Assembly: GCA_020634555.1 (NCBI GenBank)
Contig: JACKBK010000003.1
Span: 124,001 to 188,000, forward strand
Origin: Caldilineae bacterium
GTDB lineage: Bacteria > Chloroflexota > Anaerolineae > JAAEKA01
Length of the DNA stretch: 64,000 nucleotides
Reading direction: 5' to 3'
Under the pieces are notes generated by a model. That model was not told the origin of the DNA. It was given only the letters and a program-made list of their open reading frames with translations, and did not search any database. Below, piece by piece: positions 25,801-34,144 of this stretch. How positions within the stretch are numbered: the first letter of the stretch is position 1; each line of letters starts with the position of its first letter. Made by a program: the position numbers and the translations under genes.

Positions 25801-26759
25801 CAAACTCGCCACTGAGCTGTCTGCCAGTTCCACAGACAGCAATTCCGCTCGGCGATTCGCCCAAGGGCATGGCAGCCAGTCCAGAGCTTGTCTACGCGGC
25901 CGTGTTCACCACCCCACGACTGGCGATGGTGCAGGCTGGCGATAATTCCCTGCTGGGCACGCAGCCAGTAGGTCCGGGCGGTGTCAATGGAGTCGCTGTG
26001 GTAGGAGATCAGGTATATACGAGCAATCGCAACGCGGGCACGGTATCGATCAACGAGGCGGACAGCGGGCAGTTCGTCCGCACAATTCTGGTGGGCAGCC
26101 TGCCTTGGGGCGTAGGTGGATCAAACGGACGGGTCTATGTAGCCAACTTCGCCGACAACACAGTGTCGGTTATCAGCATAGCCAGCAACAGTGTCATCAA
26201 GACGACGCCGGTCAGTGCCATGCCGGCCTTTGTGGTGGCGTCCCCCAACCGCGCCTATGTCAGCCATATCAGTGGATGGTTAACGGTATTGGCGAGGGAC
26301 GGCGGCGTGCTGGCCAATATCAATCTGGCTCCGTTGGGGCAACTCTGGGGCATGGCGCTTAACGAGGGCAACAGTCGGCTTTACGTTGCCGACCGTCCGG
26401 GCAACCGAATCCTTGTGCTGAACACCGCCACCAACCAACTGGCCGGCGAGATCGCGCTGCCCGGCTCCCCCTATGCGTTGGCGTACAATCCGGGCACCGG
26501 CCATCTCTTCGCGGTCGATGCCGGCACGGACCAGGTACACGTGGTAGACACCCGCGACAACAACCAGTATCTGGGCGCGGTGCAAGTCGGCCGCCAGGAC
26601 AGCAACGAGGGCGGGCAGGGCATCGCCGTCGCTTACAACAAGGTCTTCGTCGGCAACTGGCTCGACCAGAGCATCACCGTGCTTGACGACGCCGTCTGCC
26701 AGGCATCCACAACGCCTCAACCGCAACCAACGCAAACAGCAACGCTGGTGCCGCGCTAG
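22890..26759 (+). CDS. Giant surface protein: glycosidase-like domain, DNRLRE module, beta-propeller
   Basis: The protein has 1289 residues. A hydrophobic helix (about 17-43) acts as signal-anchor. Residues about 60-560 resemble beta-galactosidase/GH42-like barrels (FFWCEVMPAEGVYDFSKVTNW is the classic W..E..P..G.YDF signature) and are cysteine-rich near the start. A beta-sandwich stretch and a Thr/Pro linker (about 655-694) lead to a DNRLRE/CBM96-like module (about 695-885; SWNRASSSTSWTIPGA and DVTSAVRDW). A second long TP linker follows, then a YVTN-type beta-propeller (about 980-1275; repeated RVYVANFADNTVSVI-like blades). It is probably an extracellular glycan-active or glycan-binding protein. 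The module set is shared with the convergent gene at 26808-29990. Confidence 0.8.
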   Translation: MTSPDQPPPYRESWLRRSLPVLLPFSLIVLLALLWLVLMRLFPPSAPLFGIPPEEIKFSITQMEPPSGLSAGGDIVPGFYCNSCGSDDCRQQCVASQAATGMHNRFFWCEVMPAEGVYDFSKVTNWVRVNQNMGLRSIIGFAPKTDRGTGPTSGGSCTPDSNGSPSWMLRPGSVYQPLMNGEGSTTSYHLDLTNTAVQSQLRAALQQFRLEVAALPLPVRDSIDSIEVDLGHDGEPRPARNYDDYPPDEPLGWMDLDMYRCIYAGFQWQGAPDKQRCIDGNGNPVNPQLAFGASVTWRDQALKPIIDIYGQELSKLVQGDVRGLPMVAVVSHQLLSPYDERVASCQGCNNLNYVDYAFSQYGIGVKTSGVTPDLGNGQGADTLGDEYRNWVNIFKLDWPQRLVSGEHGALNIGSGHCCDDPKELYWAVLNGLDKHLQQLHFPVAHFAQNDPGAAEARQMMARYAGRTLENTPDVWIVFRDTEGTYFPDGDNGGGSGDPPGSPPCCRNLPNYEWFIYQRNPQRAQVVRNGLPDSYKSLSARNNRTGPLKLDIEDMWSGAAQQPLAAGGCAVYTVDVEYQDSGSDSFSLRYADFAGNVVDLPVSKSNSGQWRTASFTLNDAYFNDSLPGSTDLELVNPDSRADVFHRVTVSLDGACSGATPTATLSTFRTSTPTATPNLTPSATPSATRTATPIPQSVTLQPGVAGYAGVDDATLSSWNGGDETRGSTSRVSIRPFDVWAGVIRFDLANAVPAGAVIQSATLDLNVVSRSNNSNWADVGVFALLRAWDESRVSWNRASSSTSWTIPGANGINSDRTGIMLDEQRLDEVGVWESFDVTSAVRDWTSGAQVNNGLILKGGDGSGNVSYDFASSEYFDIALRPRLTIRFQAMTATPTPTMTVIPTRTPTRTPAHTATPTASRTPTPTHSATATRTVTPAPASTATPTALRSATPTPSATSTRTATPTPSVTATPTPNSPLSCLPVPQTAIPLGDSPKGMAASPELVYAAVFTTPRLAMVQAGDNSLLGTQPVGPGGVNGVAVVGDQVYTSNRNAGTVSINEADSGQFVRTILVGSLPWGVGGSNGRVYVANFADNTVSVISIASNSVIKTTPVSAMPAFVVASPNRAYVSHISGWLTVLARDGGVLANINLAPLGQLWGMALNEGNSRLYVADRPGNRILVLNTATNQLAGEIALPGSPYALAYNPGTGHLFAVDAGTDQVHVVDTRDNNQYLGAVQVGRQDSNEGGQGIAVAYNKVFVGNWLDQSITVLDDAVCQASTTPQPQPTQTATLVPR

Positions 26760-26807
26760 TGCTTCGTCAACCTTTTGGTTGGTTGCGGACGGCAGGGGAG
26801 AACGCGG

Positions 26808-29800
26808 CTATTGATCCGACGATCGCCAGCCCCAGTTCTCAGCGGCGAGCTGGATGTCTCCCACGTCGATCTGACCGCTTTGATCGAGGTCGATTTCGCC
26901 GGGACAGAGAACGTTGATCGGTTGCATCCAGCAGCCGGCGACCCGCTGTACGTCGGCGATGTCCACATCGCCGTCGCAGGCCTCGGGGTTAGCGTGGTTG
27001 GTGTTGGGATGCACATCGGCAAAGAAACAACCGGCGCTGGAGATCAGCACCATCCGGCCATAGTCCTCCGGATGGCTCACAGTGGACTGGCCTTCCCAGA
27101 CCATGTAATGCTCCCAGTCGCCGCCGTCGTCGTCGTCGTGCAGGCCAATGGTGAAGCCCATCTCCTTGCCGGTGCCCCAGTTCGACACCTGAAACATTTC
27201 GAGGGGAATGCCAAGCTCCACCACATAGCCATCCGGGACGATCTCCACGGCCCGCTCGATATCAAGAACCGGGATTGTGCCCCAGTTCGTCACCCGGCCA
27301 TCAATCGCAATGGTGAAGGTGTGGTCATCAACGCCGGCTAGCGAGAAATCCAGGTCACCGTCGAAGGCGAACTCCAGACTGTCGTCGCGCCAGATATCGT
27401 TGCTGTCGGCGATCAGCACGTCATCGGTGACGTGCGCGGCCAGGTAGAGCATGGTTGGCGTCCAGGCCGCCCAAACAAGCGCGCTGTTGTCGTCCGGCTC
27501 CGGCGCGCCGCGCGGATGCACGTAGTCGGCGGTGTAGCGATCGAGCAGCTCGCCCGGCCCCAGACTCCAGTCGTCCAGATACCCGTCGACGGTGATCGGC
27601 TGCACAGAGAGCGCCGCTTCCACCGTCCTGTCAGCCGGTGGCGGCGGTGTGGGCGTTGGCGATGGGCCGGTGGTAGGAGTCGCCGTCGGTGGACCGGTTG
27701 GTGTGGCGGTAGGAGTGAAGGTCGGCGTTGGGGTTCTGGTCGGCGTCGGTGTTGCGGTCCTGATTGGCGTCGGTGTCAGTGTGGGCGGAGTAACCGGCAA
27801 CACGTAGGTGAACACAAGACGCGGCCGGATCGATAGATCGACAGCCTCGCTGGATGCAAAGTCGTAGCTGACCTGCCCGCTGGTGTTGGGGCTGCCGCGC
27901 ACCGTGAGACCATGATTTGCCTGCCCGCTGGCCCATTCCGCCACCGCGCCGGTCACATCGAACCGCTCCCAGACGTTGACTTCGTCCAGGCGCTGCCGGT
28001 CGAGCATCACCCCGGAGCGGTCGCTGCCGATGCCGTTGGCGCCGGGAATCGTCCACGGCGTGGCGCTGCTGGCGCGGTTCCAGGTCGCCTCAGTCTCGTT
28101 CCAGCCGCGACGTAGCGCGTAAACATCGGCCTCCATCCAGTTGCTGTCGTTGGACCGGCTTTGCACGTAGAGGTCCAGGTAGGCTTCGGTGACGGCAACA
28201 TTGGCCGGCAGGTAGCCGGCCAGATCGAACTTGACCAACCCCGCGTACACATCCTCAGGCCGAACTGAGAGGCGCCCCAACGTTCCCCGGTTGGCATCCG
28301 GTTCCCAACTGCTGAGATAGGTGTCGGTAACGCCGTCATATTCGCCGTCGGGCTGCAAGGTAACGCCGACCTCCTCGCCGTGGCTCAGGCGCGCGACGTT
28401 GACCATGTGGATGATCTCGTCGTCGTCGCCGCCGTTCCAGATGCGAAGATCGTTGCCGCTCTGACGGTTGGCAAACTGGGCGTCGCTGAGCACCAAAGAG
28501 ACATTGAGCCACTGGCCGGTGTTCTGCTTCTGAATCTCGAATGCAACCGCGTTGGGATCGTGGACCGAGTCGTATTGCAGTTGCCAGACGCCGGTGCCCT
28601 GGTCCAGATACGTAACGGTGACGCTGACCACGTTGGTGCCGCCGTAGATGTAACCATCGTCCACGTCAAAATACATGTAGGGGTTGCCACCCGCGCCGTC
28701 CGTGCGCCGGGTGTAGCGTCCGCGCGGATCATCGGTCACGTTCCACAGCGGCACGGTCTGGCCGCCGGGCGTGCCGTCCTTTTGATAGAGCCAATAGCTG
28801 TAGTTGCCGCGTTGGGGAAACCAGGTGTACTCCGTCTCGCGCAAGGCTGTCCAGACCGACGGTGTATCGGCGCGCGTGCGTCCCAGATAACGATTGGTGA
28901 AGTTCATCACCTCCCGCTCCAAGGGAGTCAACGTCTCAATCAGCAGCTTGTTGATGAGGATATAGGTTGGATGTTTATCCAGTGCGTTGAGGAAGGACCA
29001 GTAGGTGACCGCTTGGTTGGGGAACTGCTGCCGGTAGGCTTCCCAGGCCGAAGGAAGCTGGTCCATGAAGGTAAACATCGGGTCATACTGGCCGGAGCGG
29101 TAGTAAAGGTAGCCCGGGTCGTCGATGACCCGATCGTCGCCGTCCACCTCCAGCTTGTTATGCTTCATCCCGATGCCGAGGCTGCCGGCGTAGTCAGTGA
29201 AATCGCGCCGCTCCAGCCGGCTGAGAAAATAGGGAGCGTACTGGATAAACAGGAACTTGTTGTGCCAGGCGTTGTGGTAGATGTTGGTGATGTCGTTGAC
29301 GGTGCTGGTCCAGCCATCACTGGTCAGGCCGTTGTTGGTCAGACAGGTGTCGTACTGGTCTTCAGCAGGAATGGTCTCGCCGTACATGCCGGCGCTGATT
29401 ACCACCCACTTCACGCGCGGGTCGTTGTCGTAGCGAGCCGCCGCCGCCTGGATAAAGCTCGCCCAGGCGTTCTTATAGGCGCTGGACCAGTACTTGGGTA
29501 TCACAACACCCTGGCAGCTCACATAGCCGTCGGGATGCTGCTGCTTGAACCAGTCCGGCAGGCGTTCGCCGCCGCAGCACTGGCCGTCGTAGCTGTTGAA
29601 GCCGATAGCCACCGGCTTGCCCAGGCTGGCCTCGGCGGCAATCCAGTTATCCACCACCGACCAGTCGTAGACGCCCTGTTGGTCGCGCTCGATGTCGCGC
29701 CACAAGAACAACTCGTGCCCGCCTACGATGAATGGATACTGAGACGGGTTCATATTGGTGTAGTCGAGAAAGACGTACAATCCGGGGTCTTCCAATGTCG

Positions 29801-29990
29801 ATGGGTTGGTTGTGCTGCTGTTCTGGCCCGGCAAGGCAGCGGGCTGGGGCGGAGGCGCAGGCGCGGCCGCCCGGCCGGCCCGCGCGGCCGTCCAGCCTCC
29901 TATCAACAGGATGGTGGCCAGGAGAATCACTCCCGCCAACAAGCCAATTTTTCGTATCTGTGGTTGCGTGGTCTGTGGCAATTCTGTCAT
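26808..29990 (-). CDS. Giant surface protein: glycosidase-like domain, DNRLRE, CBM9-like and dockerin-like tail
   Basis: The protein has 1060 residues. Signal-anchor helix about 14-36; glycosidase-like barrel with the ELFLWRDIERDQQGVYDWS signature near residue 100; DNRLRE/CBM96-like module about 540-730 (SWEPDANRGTLGRLSVRPED, SSATPWTIPGANGIGSDRSG) nearly parallel to that of the previous gene; TP-rich linker about 730-790; a CBM9-like/DOMON-type domain about 793-990 (ITVDGYLDDWSL, NDIWRDDSLEFAFDGD). The tail has two dockerin-like calcium loops (CDGDVDIADVQ and IDLDQSGQIDVGDIQ). Such tails can mediate protein docking; no cohesin is seen in the window. It is convergent with its paralogue, 48 bp apart. 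Confidence 0.8.
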   Translation of the reverse strand: MTELPQTTQPQIRKIGLLAGVILLATILLIGGWTAARAGRAAAPAPPPQPAALPGQNSSTTNPSTLEDPGLYVFLDYTNMNPSQYPFIVGGHELFLWRDIERDQQGVYDWSVVDNWIAAEASLGKPVAIGFNSYDGQCCGGERLPDWFKQQHPDGYVSCQGVVIPKYWSSAYKNAWASFIQAAAARYDNDPRVKWVVISAGMYGETIPAEDQYDTCLTNNGLTSDGWTSTVNDITNIYHNAWHNKFLFIQYAPYFLSRLERRDFTDYAGSLGIGMKHNKLEVDGDDRVIDDPGYLYYRSGQYDPMFTFMDQLPSAWEAYRQQFPNQAVTYWSFLNALDKHPTYILINKLLIETLTPLEREVMNFTNRYLGRTRADTPSVWTALRETEYTWFPQRGNYSYWLYQKDGTPGGQTVPLWNVTDDPRGRYTRRTDGAGGNPYMYFDVDDGYIYGGTNVVSVTVTYLDQGTGVWQLQYDSVHDPNAVAFEIQKQNTGQWLNVSLVLSDAQFANRQSGNDLRIWNGGDDDEIIHMVNVARLSHGEEVGVTLQPDGEYDGVTDTYLSSWEPDANRGTLGRLSVRPEDVYAGLVKFDLAGYLPANVAVTEAYLDLYVQSRSNDSNWMEADVYALRRGWNETEATWNRASSATPWTIPGANGIGSDRSGVMLDRQRLDEVNVWERFDVTGAVAEWASGQANHGLTVRGSPNTSGQVSYDFASSEAVDLSIRPRLVFTYVLPVTPPTLTPTPIRTATPTPTRTPTPTFTPTATPTGPPTATPTTGPSPTPTPPPPADRTVEAALSVQPITVDGYLDDWSLGPGELLDRYTADYVHPRGAPEPDDNSALVWAAWTPTMLYLAAHVTDDVLIADSNDIWRDDSLEFAFDGDLDFSLAGVDDHTFTIAIDGRVTNWGTIPVLDIERAVEIVPDGYVVELGIPLEMFQVSNWGTGKEMGFTIGLHDDDDGGDWEHYMVWEGQSTVSHPEDYGRMVLISSAGCFFADVHPNTNHANPEACDGDVDIADVQRVAGCWMQPINVLCPGEIDLDQSGQIDVGDIQLAAENWGWRSSDQ

Positions 29991-30025
29991 CAGGCCCTCA
30001 TTCGGTTAGTCTTGTGCCAGCGTGG

Positions 30026-30031
30026 TATAAT
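30026..30031 (+). promoter_or_regulatory. -10 element giving a probable leaderless transcript
   Basis: TATAAT ends seven bases before the ATG of the ABC ATPase, so transcription should begin at or next to the start codon. The -35 region (CGGTTA near 30003) is weak. No ribosome site precedes the ATG. Confidence 0.5.
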
Positions 30032-30038
30032 CGCAGCC

Positions 30039-31073
30039 ATGGCCTCATGGGCAATCCACACCGACCAATTGAGCAAGTATTTTACCATACCGACAGGCAT
30101 GGGGCGACAAATGCGGCACTTCTTTCAGCGCCGCTCCACCAGCGCCGCGCTGGCGCCGCCTGTTCTCGCTGTCGACAAGGTCAGTCTTGATGTCCACGAA
30201 GGCGAGCTTTTTGGGCTGCTGGGCCCTAACGGCGCCGGCAAGACGACCTTCATCAGGTTGTTGTGTACGATGATCGTCGCCTCTAGCGGCACAGGCAGCA
30301 TCCTCGGCGTTGATCTGCAGGAAGAACAGCGCATCCGTGAGATGGTGGGGCTTGCGTCGGGCGATGAGCGCAGCTTTTACTGGCGGCTGACGGCCCGCCA
30401 AAACCTGGCGTTCTTCGGCGTGCTCAACGGGCTGAGTGACCACGACGCCCGTCAGCGGGCTGATGAGTTGATCCGCCAGGTCGATTTGGTCGATAAAGCA
30501 GACAAACCGGTGCGTACCTATTCCAGCGGCCAGAAACAGCGGCTGGGCATCGCCCGGGCGTTGCTGCACCATCCTCGGGTTCTCTTCCTGGACGAGCCGA
30601 CACGCAGCCTCGATCCAACCGCCACCCAGCGTCTGCACCTCTTCATTCGCGAGGAACTGATGGCACGGGAAGGGATGACCATCCTCCTCACCACCCACCG
30701 GCTGGATGAAGCTGAGCTGTTGAGTAACCGCATCGGCATCATGAACCGCGGCCGCCTGCAGGCTGTCGGCACGCCGGCCGAGCTGCGTAGCCGCCTCAAC
30801 GCGGCCAACAGCTACCGCATCAAGGCGGCCGGGCTGGCGGACGATCCAGGCAGCCTGGCGGTTGATCTGCCCTGCCAGTTGTCTGCCGAGCCCGGGGTGG
30901 GCGGCTGGCTGGTCGAGATCGAGACATCGGCTGGCGAGGCGATCCTGGCTACCGTGGTTGAACGGATCGTGAGCCAGGGCGGACAGGTGCTGGATGTCGA
31001 GAGCAATCGCCCTTCGCTGGAAGCGGTTTTTCAGCGCTTCACCGAGCAAACCGAGTCCGAGGGCCAGCCATGA
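30039..31073 (+). CDS. ABC-2-type exporter ATPase
   Basis: The protein has 344 residues from the ATG at 30039. A far longer open frame upstream is only the reverse complement of the giant surface gene. It has Walker A GPNGAGKT, signature YSSGQKQRLGIARALLH, Walker B VLFLDEPTRSLD and H-loop TTHR. The N-terminal stretch (DQLSKYFTIP...) and the C-terminal extension resemble DrrA/NodI-like drug or polysaccharide exporter ATPases. It overlaps the permease start by 4 bp. The substrate is unknown; nearby surface proteins suggest envelope cargo, but this is only context. Confidence 0.93.
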   Translation: MASWAIHTDQLSKYFTIPTGMGRQMRHFFQRRSTSAALAPPVLAVDKVSLDVHEGELFGLLGPNGAGKTTFIRLLCTMIVASSGTGSILGVDLQEEQRIREMVGLASGDERSFYWRLTARQNLAFFGVLNGLSDHDARQRADELIRQVDLVDKADKPVRTYSSGQKQRLGIARALLHHPRVLFLDEPTRSLDPTATQRLHLFIREELMAREGMTILLTTHRLDEAELLSNRIGIMNRGRLQAVGTPAELRSRLNAANSYRIKAAGLADDPGSLAVDLPCQLSAEPGVGGWLVEIETSAGEAILATVVERIVSQGGQVLDVESNRPSLEAVFQRFTEQTESEGQP

Positions 31074-31870
31074 CACGCGTCATCGCCTTTCTGCGCCGCG
31101 ATCTGCTCTTGCAGACCAGCTATCGCTTTGCCTTCCTGCTCCAGTTCGCGGGCGTTTTCTTCAACATGCTGGTGTTCTATTTTCTGAGCACCATGGTTGG
31201 CGCCGGCGCGACCAGCTATCTGGAGCCATATGGCGGCGATTACTTCTCTTTCGTGTTGATCGGACTGGCATTCGCCGGATATTTCGGCGTCGGGTTGAAC
31301 AGTTTTTCCGGCAATTTGCGCGACGCCCAGACAACCGGCACGTTGGAGGCGATGCTGATGACGCCCACATCGCTGCGCACCATCATCCTCTCCAGCAGCC
31401 TGTACGACTACGGGTTCGTTACCCTGCAGGTGTTCGTCTATTTGATCCTGGGTGTGCTGCTGTTCGACGTGCAGTTGACCGGCAACATACCGGCCGCGCT
31501 GCTGATCCTGGTGTTGACTATCATCTCCATGACCGCCATCGGCATCGTTGCCGCGAGCTTTATCATGGTGCTCAAGCGCGGCGACCCTGTCACCTGGCTG
31601 TTCAACAGCATCGGCCTGTTGCTGGGCGGGGTGTACTACCCGGTCAGCGTCATGCCCGACTGGCTTCAGGCGCTTTCCCGCCTGCTGCCCGTGACCTACG
31701 CGCTGGACGCCATGCGCCGCGCGCTGCTCACCGGCGCGACCTTCCAGGAGCTGATGCCCGACATCGTTGCGCTGGTTGTGTTCTGCATCGTGCTGGCGCC
31801 GTTGAGCCTCTTTATTTTCCGCCAGGCCGTCTACCGCGCCAAGGTTGACGGGAGTCTTGCCCATTTCTAG
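31070..31870 (+). CDS. ABC-2-type transporter permease
   Basis: The protein has 266 residues with six predicted hydrophobic segments and the ABC-2 signature region near the C-terminal half (YPVSVMPDWLQALSRLLPVTYALDAMR). The start overlaps the ATPase stop as ATGA. Together they form one exporter; a shared hairpin terminator follows. Confidence 0.93.
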   Translation: MTRVIAFLRRDLLLQTSYRFAFLLQFAGVFFNMLVFYFLSTMVGAGATSYLEPYGGDYFSFVLIGLAFAGYFGVGLNSFSGNLRDAQTTGTLEAMLMTPTSLRTIILSSSLYDYGFVTLQVFVYLILGVLLFDVQLTGNIPAALLILVLTIISMTAIGIVAASFIMVLKRGDPVTWLFNSIGLLLGGVYYPVSVMPDWLQALSRLLPVTYALDAMRRALLTGATFQELMPDIVALVVFCIVLAPLSLFIFRQAVYRAKVDGSLAHF

Positions 31871-31875
31871 CAATA

Positions 31876-31918
31876 AAACCGCCGCCGAGTTTCCTGAACG
31901 GTTGCTCAGCGGCGGTTT
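31876..31918. terminator. Bidirectional terminator between convergent genes
   Basis: AAACCGCCGCCGAG (31876-31889) pairs with CTCAGCGGCGGTTT (31905-31918) with one mismatch. On the minus strand it is followed by TTTTATTG, serving the C25 protease gene; on the plus strand by a weaker T-tract. Confidence 0.8.
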
Positions 31919-31941
31919 CGTTGCGGGGGAAATGCACCTGA

Positions 31942-34140
31942 TTATCCTGGCTTTTGCAGCACCAGGGCGGGATCACCCAGCAAGGTGAACGTTTCGATGA
32001 TGTCCTGCATCAGATTGCGGTCCAGGTTCAGATCGCGCTTGCCGAGCATGATCGCCTCGCCCACGGTGCCGGCGTCGCCGAACATGTGCGCGTAGACGTT
32101 GGTAGCCAACTCGGTCTGGTCGGTCGCCAACGACTCGCTGGTTGGCATCAGACCTGCCACAATGCCGCCCTTGGGGTTCAACAACAACTCCTCACCCATG
32201 CTAGTCGCTGTGGGGTGATGAAAGTAACCCACCAGACAAGTCATGGTCACCAGAAACGGCAGCCTGTTGTTATCCAGCGCATTACTGTCGCTGATCTGGA
32301 ACATCTTGTCCTTGCCCCAGACGTTCATGCTGCCGTGGCCGACATAGGTCACCAGTCCGACGCCTTCATCCAGCGCCTTGACAATCTGGCTGGTCGGGTT
32401 GTCGCTGGATCCCAGATACACCTTGTCAATCTGATAGCTGGCGGGCACCGCGTCGGCGGCCAGATTATCGGCGATGGTCTGGAAGCCCTCCTGCTCGTTG
32501 TCCGCCACAAACAGCGCGCGGCCATCCCACTCGCCTGCGGTGGTGTCGGCCTCGTACGCCAATGTCTTAGCCACCACGTCCTCCACCTGCTGCGCTGTCT
32601 GTGCCGGGATGCGCCCGACGGCCATGTCCGGCAGGTCGTCCTCGTCGTCCAGGCTCACGAACCAGTTGTCGCTGGCAGTCTCGCCAACGAAGTGCGTCGA
32701 AAGCAAGTAGGTCGGCACAAAGTTTGGCGTCGAGCCATCGAGAAAGCCGCGATAGTCATAGGTCGCGTCACCCACCAGCAGCAAGAAGCGCGGCGCCGGT
32801 CCGGTCCAGTTGTCGCGGGCGTAGCGCATGTAGTCGCGGATCGCGGCCGGGTCCGGCACACCATAGCTAAAGGTGTCGTAGACATCGTCGATGGACGCCA
32901 CTGTCACCCGCAGGCCCTGGCTGCGACGATGTTCCACCAGCGGTTGCAGCGCCGGGATGAAATCGGGGTAGGCCACCGCGATGTAGTCCGCGCCCTCCGG
33001 GTTATCGCGCAGATCGGCGCCGGTGGCCGGCAGCACCGCATCCGGAGAAAGCAAGGCGTCAGGCTCAGCAAGAACAACCATGCGCGGGGCATCGCCCACC
33101 GTCGTACGCAGCCGCAAGCCGCCGGAGTCGGCGACCGCACCGGTCAGTGCTACGGGCATCAGCGGATCGGTGACATCCCAGACCAGGGCATCCTCTCCGG
33201 CTGACCCGCTAACCACCAGGTCGGTCGCGCCGGGCAGGCTGAACGCTAGCTGCTCATCCGCCGTTGTTGTCAGTTGTCTGTCGTAGGCCACATCCACCTG
33301 ATTGAGATATACCATGTCCACCACGGCCTCGGTGTCGCCGGGAAGCTCGATGCCCAACTCGTTGCCGACCGGCAGCAGGTTGGCCGCTGGCACGGTCTCC
33401 GTCAGGGTTTTCCAGCCCTTGCCGTCCCATGCGCTCTCACCGATGGTCTCGCCGTTCAATCGCAGGCGCGCGCTGTGGTCGGGATTGCTGCGGTCCTCGC
33501 TGTTGCCCCAAAGAGAGATGACCATATCCGCGTCACCACCAGCATAGCCCGGCAAGTCGAAGGTCACGGTGTAGACCGCCGGCGCAAAGAGCGACTCCCA
33601 CAACCAGTGGTCGTCGGTGTCCGTCACCTGGGACAGGTAGTTTTTTGATGCTTCGAGATGCTGGCTGGCGCGAAAGGTAGTGACCGGCGCGGCGTCGCTC
33701 GGACTGGCGTCAGCAGCCGCTACAGCGGCTGGTTGGGCCTCGCTCTGAGCTTTGTTCAGCCAGTAGATATTTTGTGAGCCGTAGCGGCTGTCGCGCGGCT
33801 CACCGTAAAAGGTGATGGCTTGCTCGTCGCCGCTGCCCGCCATAGAGAAGGCAACCGGCGCGCCGCCGGCCGTCAGCGCCAGTTGCGCCATCTCCTGTGT
33901 CGCCAGATCGAAGCCAGCCGCGGCCAGATCGGCCGCTGTTACCCGGTACAGTCCAGGCTCTTCGACCACGATCTTGACCGCGTCCACCGGCGCGGCAGCA
34001 TTGGCGGATGACTGAGTTGCGCTGGGCGGACGCGACTGGGGAGACTTGTCGCCTCTGGAACATGCAGCCAGCGCCAGACTAAGCACGAGCAGCAGCGCCA
34101 GCAGCAGCGGAATTCGACGTGTTGCAGACGATAATCTCAT
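31942..34140 (-). CDS. Gingipain-like C25 cysteine protease, lipoprotein
   Basis: The protein has 732 residues. A lipoprotein signal ends LALAAC, followed by a Ser/Pro-rich tether, a beta-rich N-terminal half and the C25 caspase-like fold. Catalytic His is in VGHGS (H602) and Cys in TMTCLVGYFHHP (C635), the standard C25 dyad. The GDATYDYRG and SDNWFVSLDD segments also fit the family. It is probably a surface-tethered protease that matures or degrades exported proteins. It is 4 bp downstream of the anchored Fn3-like gene and probably co-transcribed with the second C25 gene. Specificity cannot be read from the sequence. Confidence 0.88.
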   Translation of the reverse strand: MRLSSATRRIPLLLALLLVLSLALAACSRGDKSPQSRPPSATQSSANAAAPVDAVKIVVEEPGLYRVTAADLAAAGFDLATQEMAQLALTAGGAPVAFSMAGSGDEQAITFYGEPRDSRYGSQNIYWLNKAQSEAQPAAVAAADASPSDAAPVTTFRASQHLEASKNYLSQVTDTDDHWLWESLFAPAVYTVTFDLPGYAGGDADMVISLWGNSEDRSNPDHSARLRLNGETIGESAWDGKGWKTLTETVPAANLLPVGNELGIELPGDTEAVVDMVYLNQVDVAYDRQLTTTADEQLAFSLPGATDLVVSGSAGEDALVWDVTDPLMPVALTGAVADSGGLRLRTTVGDAPRMVVLAEPDALLSPDAVLPATGADLRDNPEGADYIAVAYPDFIPALQPLVEHRRSQGLRVTVASIDDVYDTFSYGVPDPAAIRDYMRYARDNWTGPAPRFLLLVGDATYDYRGFLDGSTPNFVPTYLLSTHFVGETASDNWFVSLDDEDDLPDMAVGRIPAQTAQQVEDVVAKTLAYEADTTAGEWDGRALFVADNEQEGFQTIADNLAADAVPASYQIDKVYLGSSDNPTSQIVKALDEGVGLVTYVGHGSMNVWGKDKMFQISDSNALDNNRLPFLVTMTCLVGYFHHPTATSMGEELLLNPKGGIVAGLMPTSESLATDQTELATNVYAHMFGDAGTVGEAIMLGKRDLNLDRNLMQDIIETFTLLGDPALVLQKPG

Positions 34141-34144
34141 CGCG

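Noticed and set aside
28380..30038. A long plus-strand open frame continuous with the ABC-2 ATPase gene, suggesting an 897-residue protein
   Set aside because: It is the reverse complement of the giant surface gene at 26808-29990. Recognisable ATPase sequence starts only after the ATG at 30039, where a -10 box sits directly upstream.
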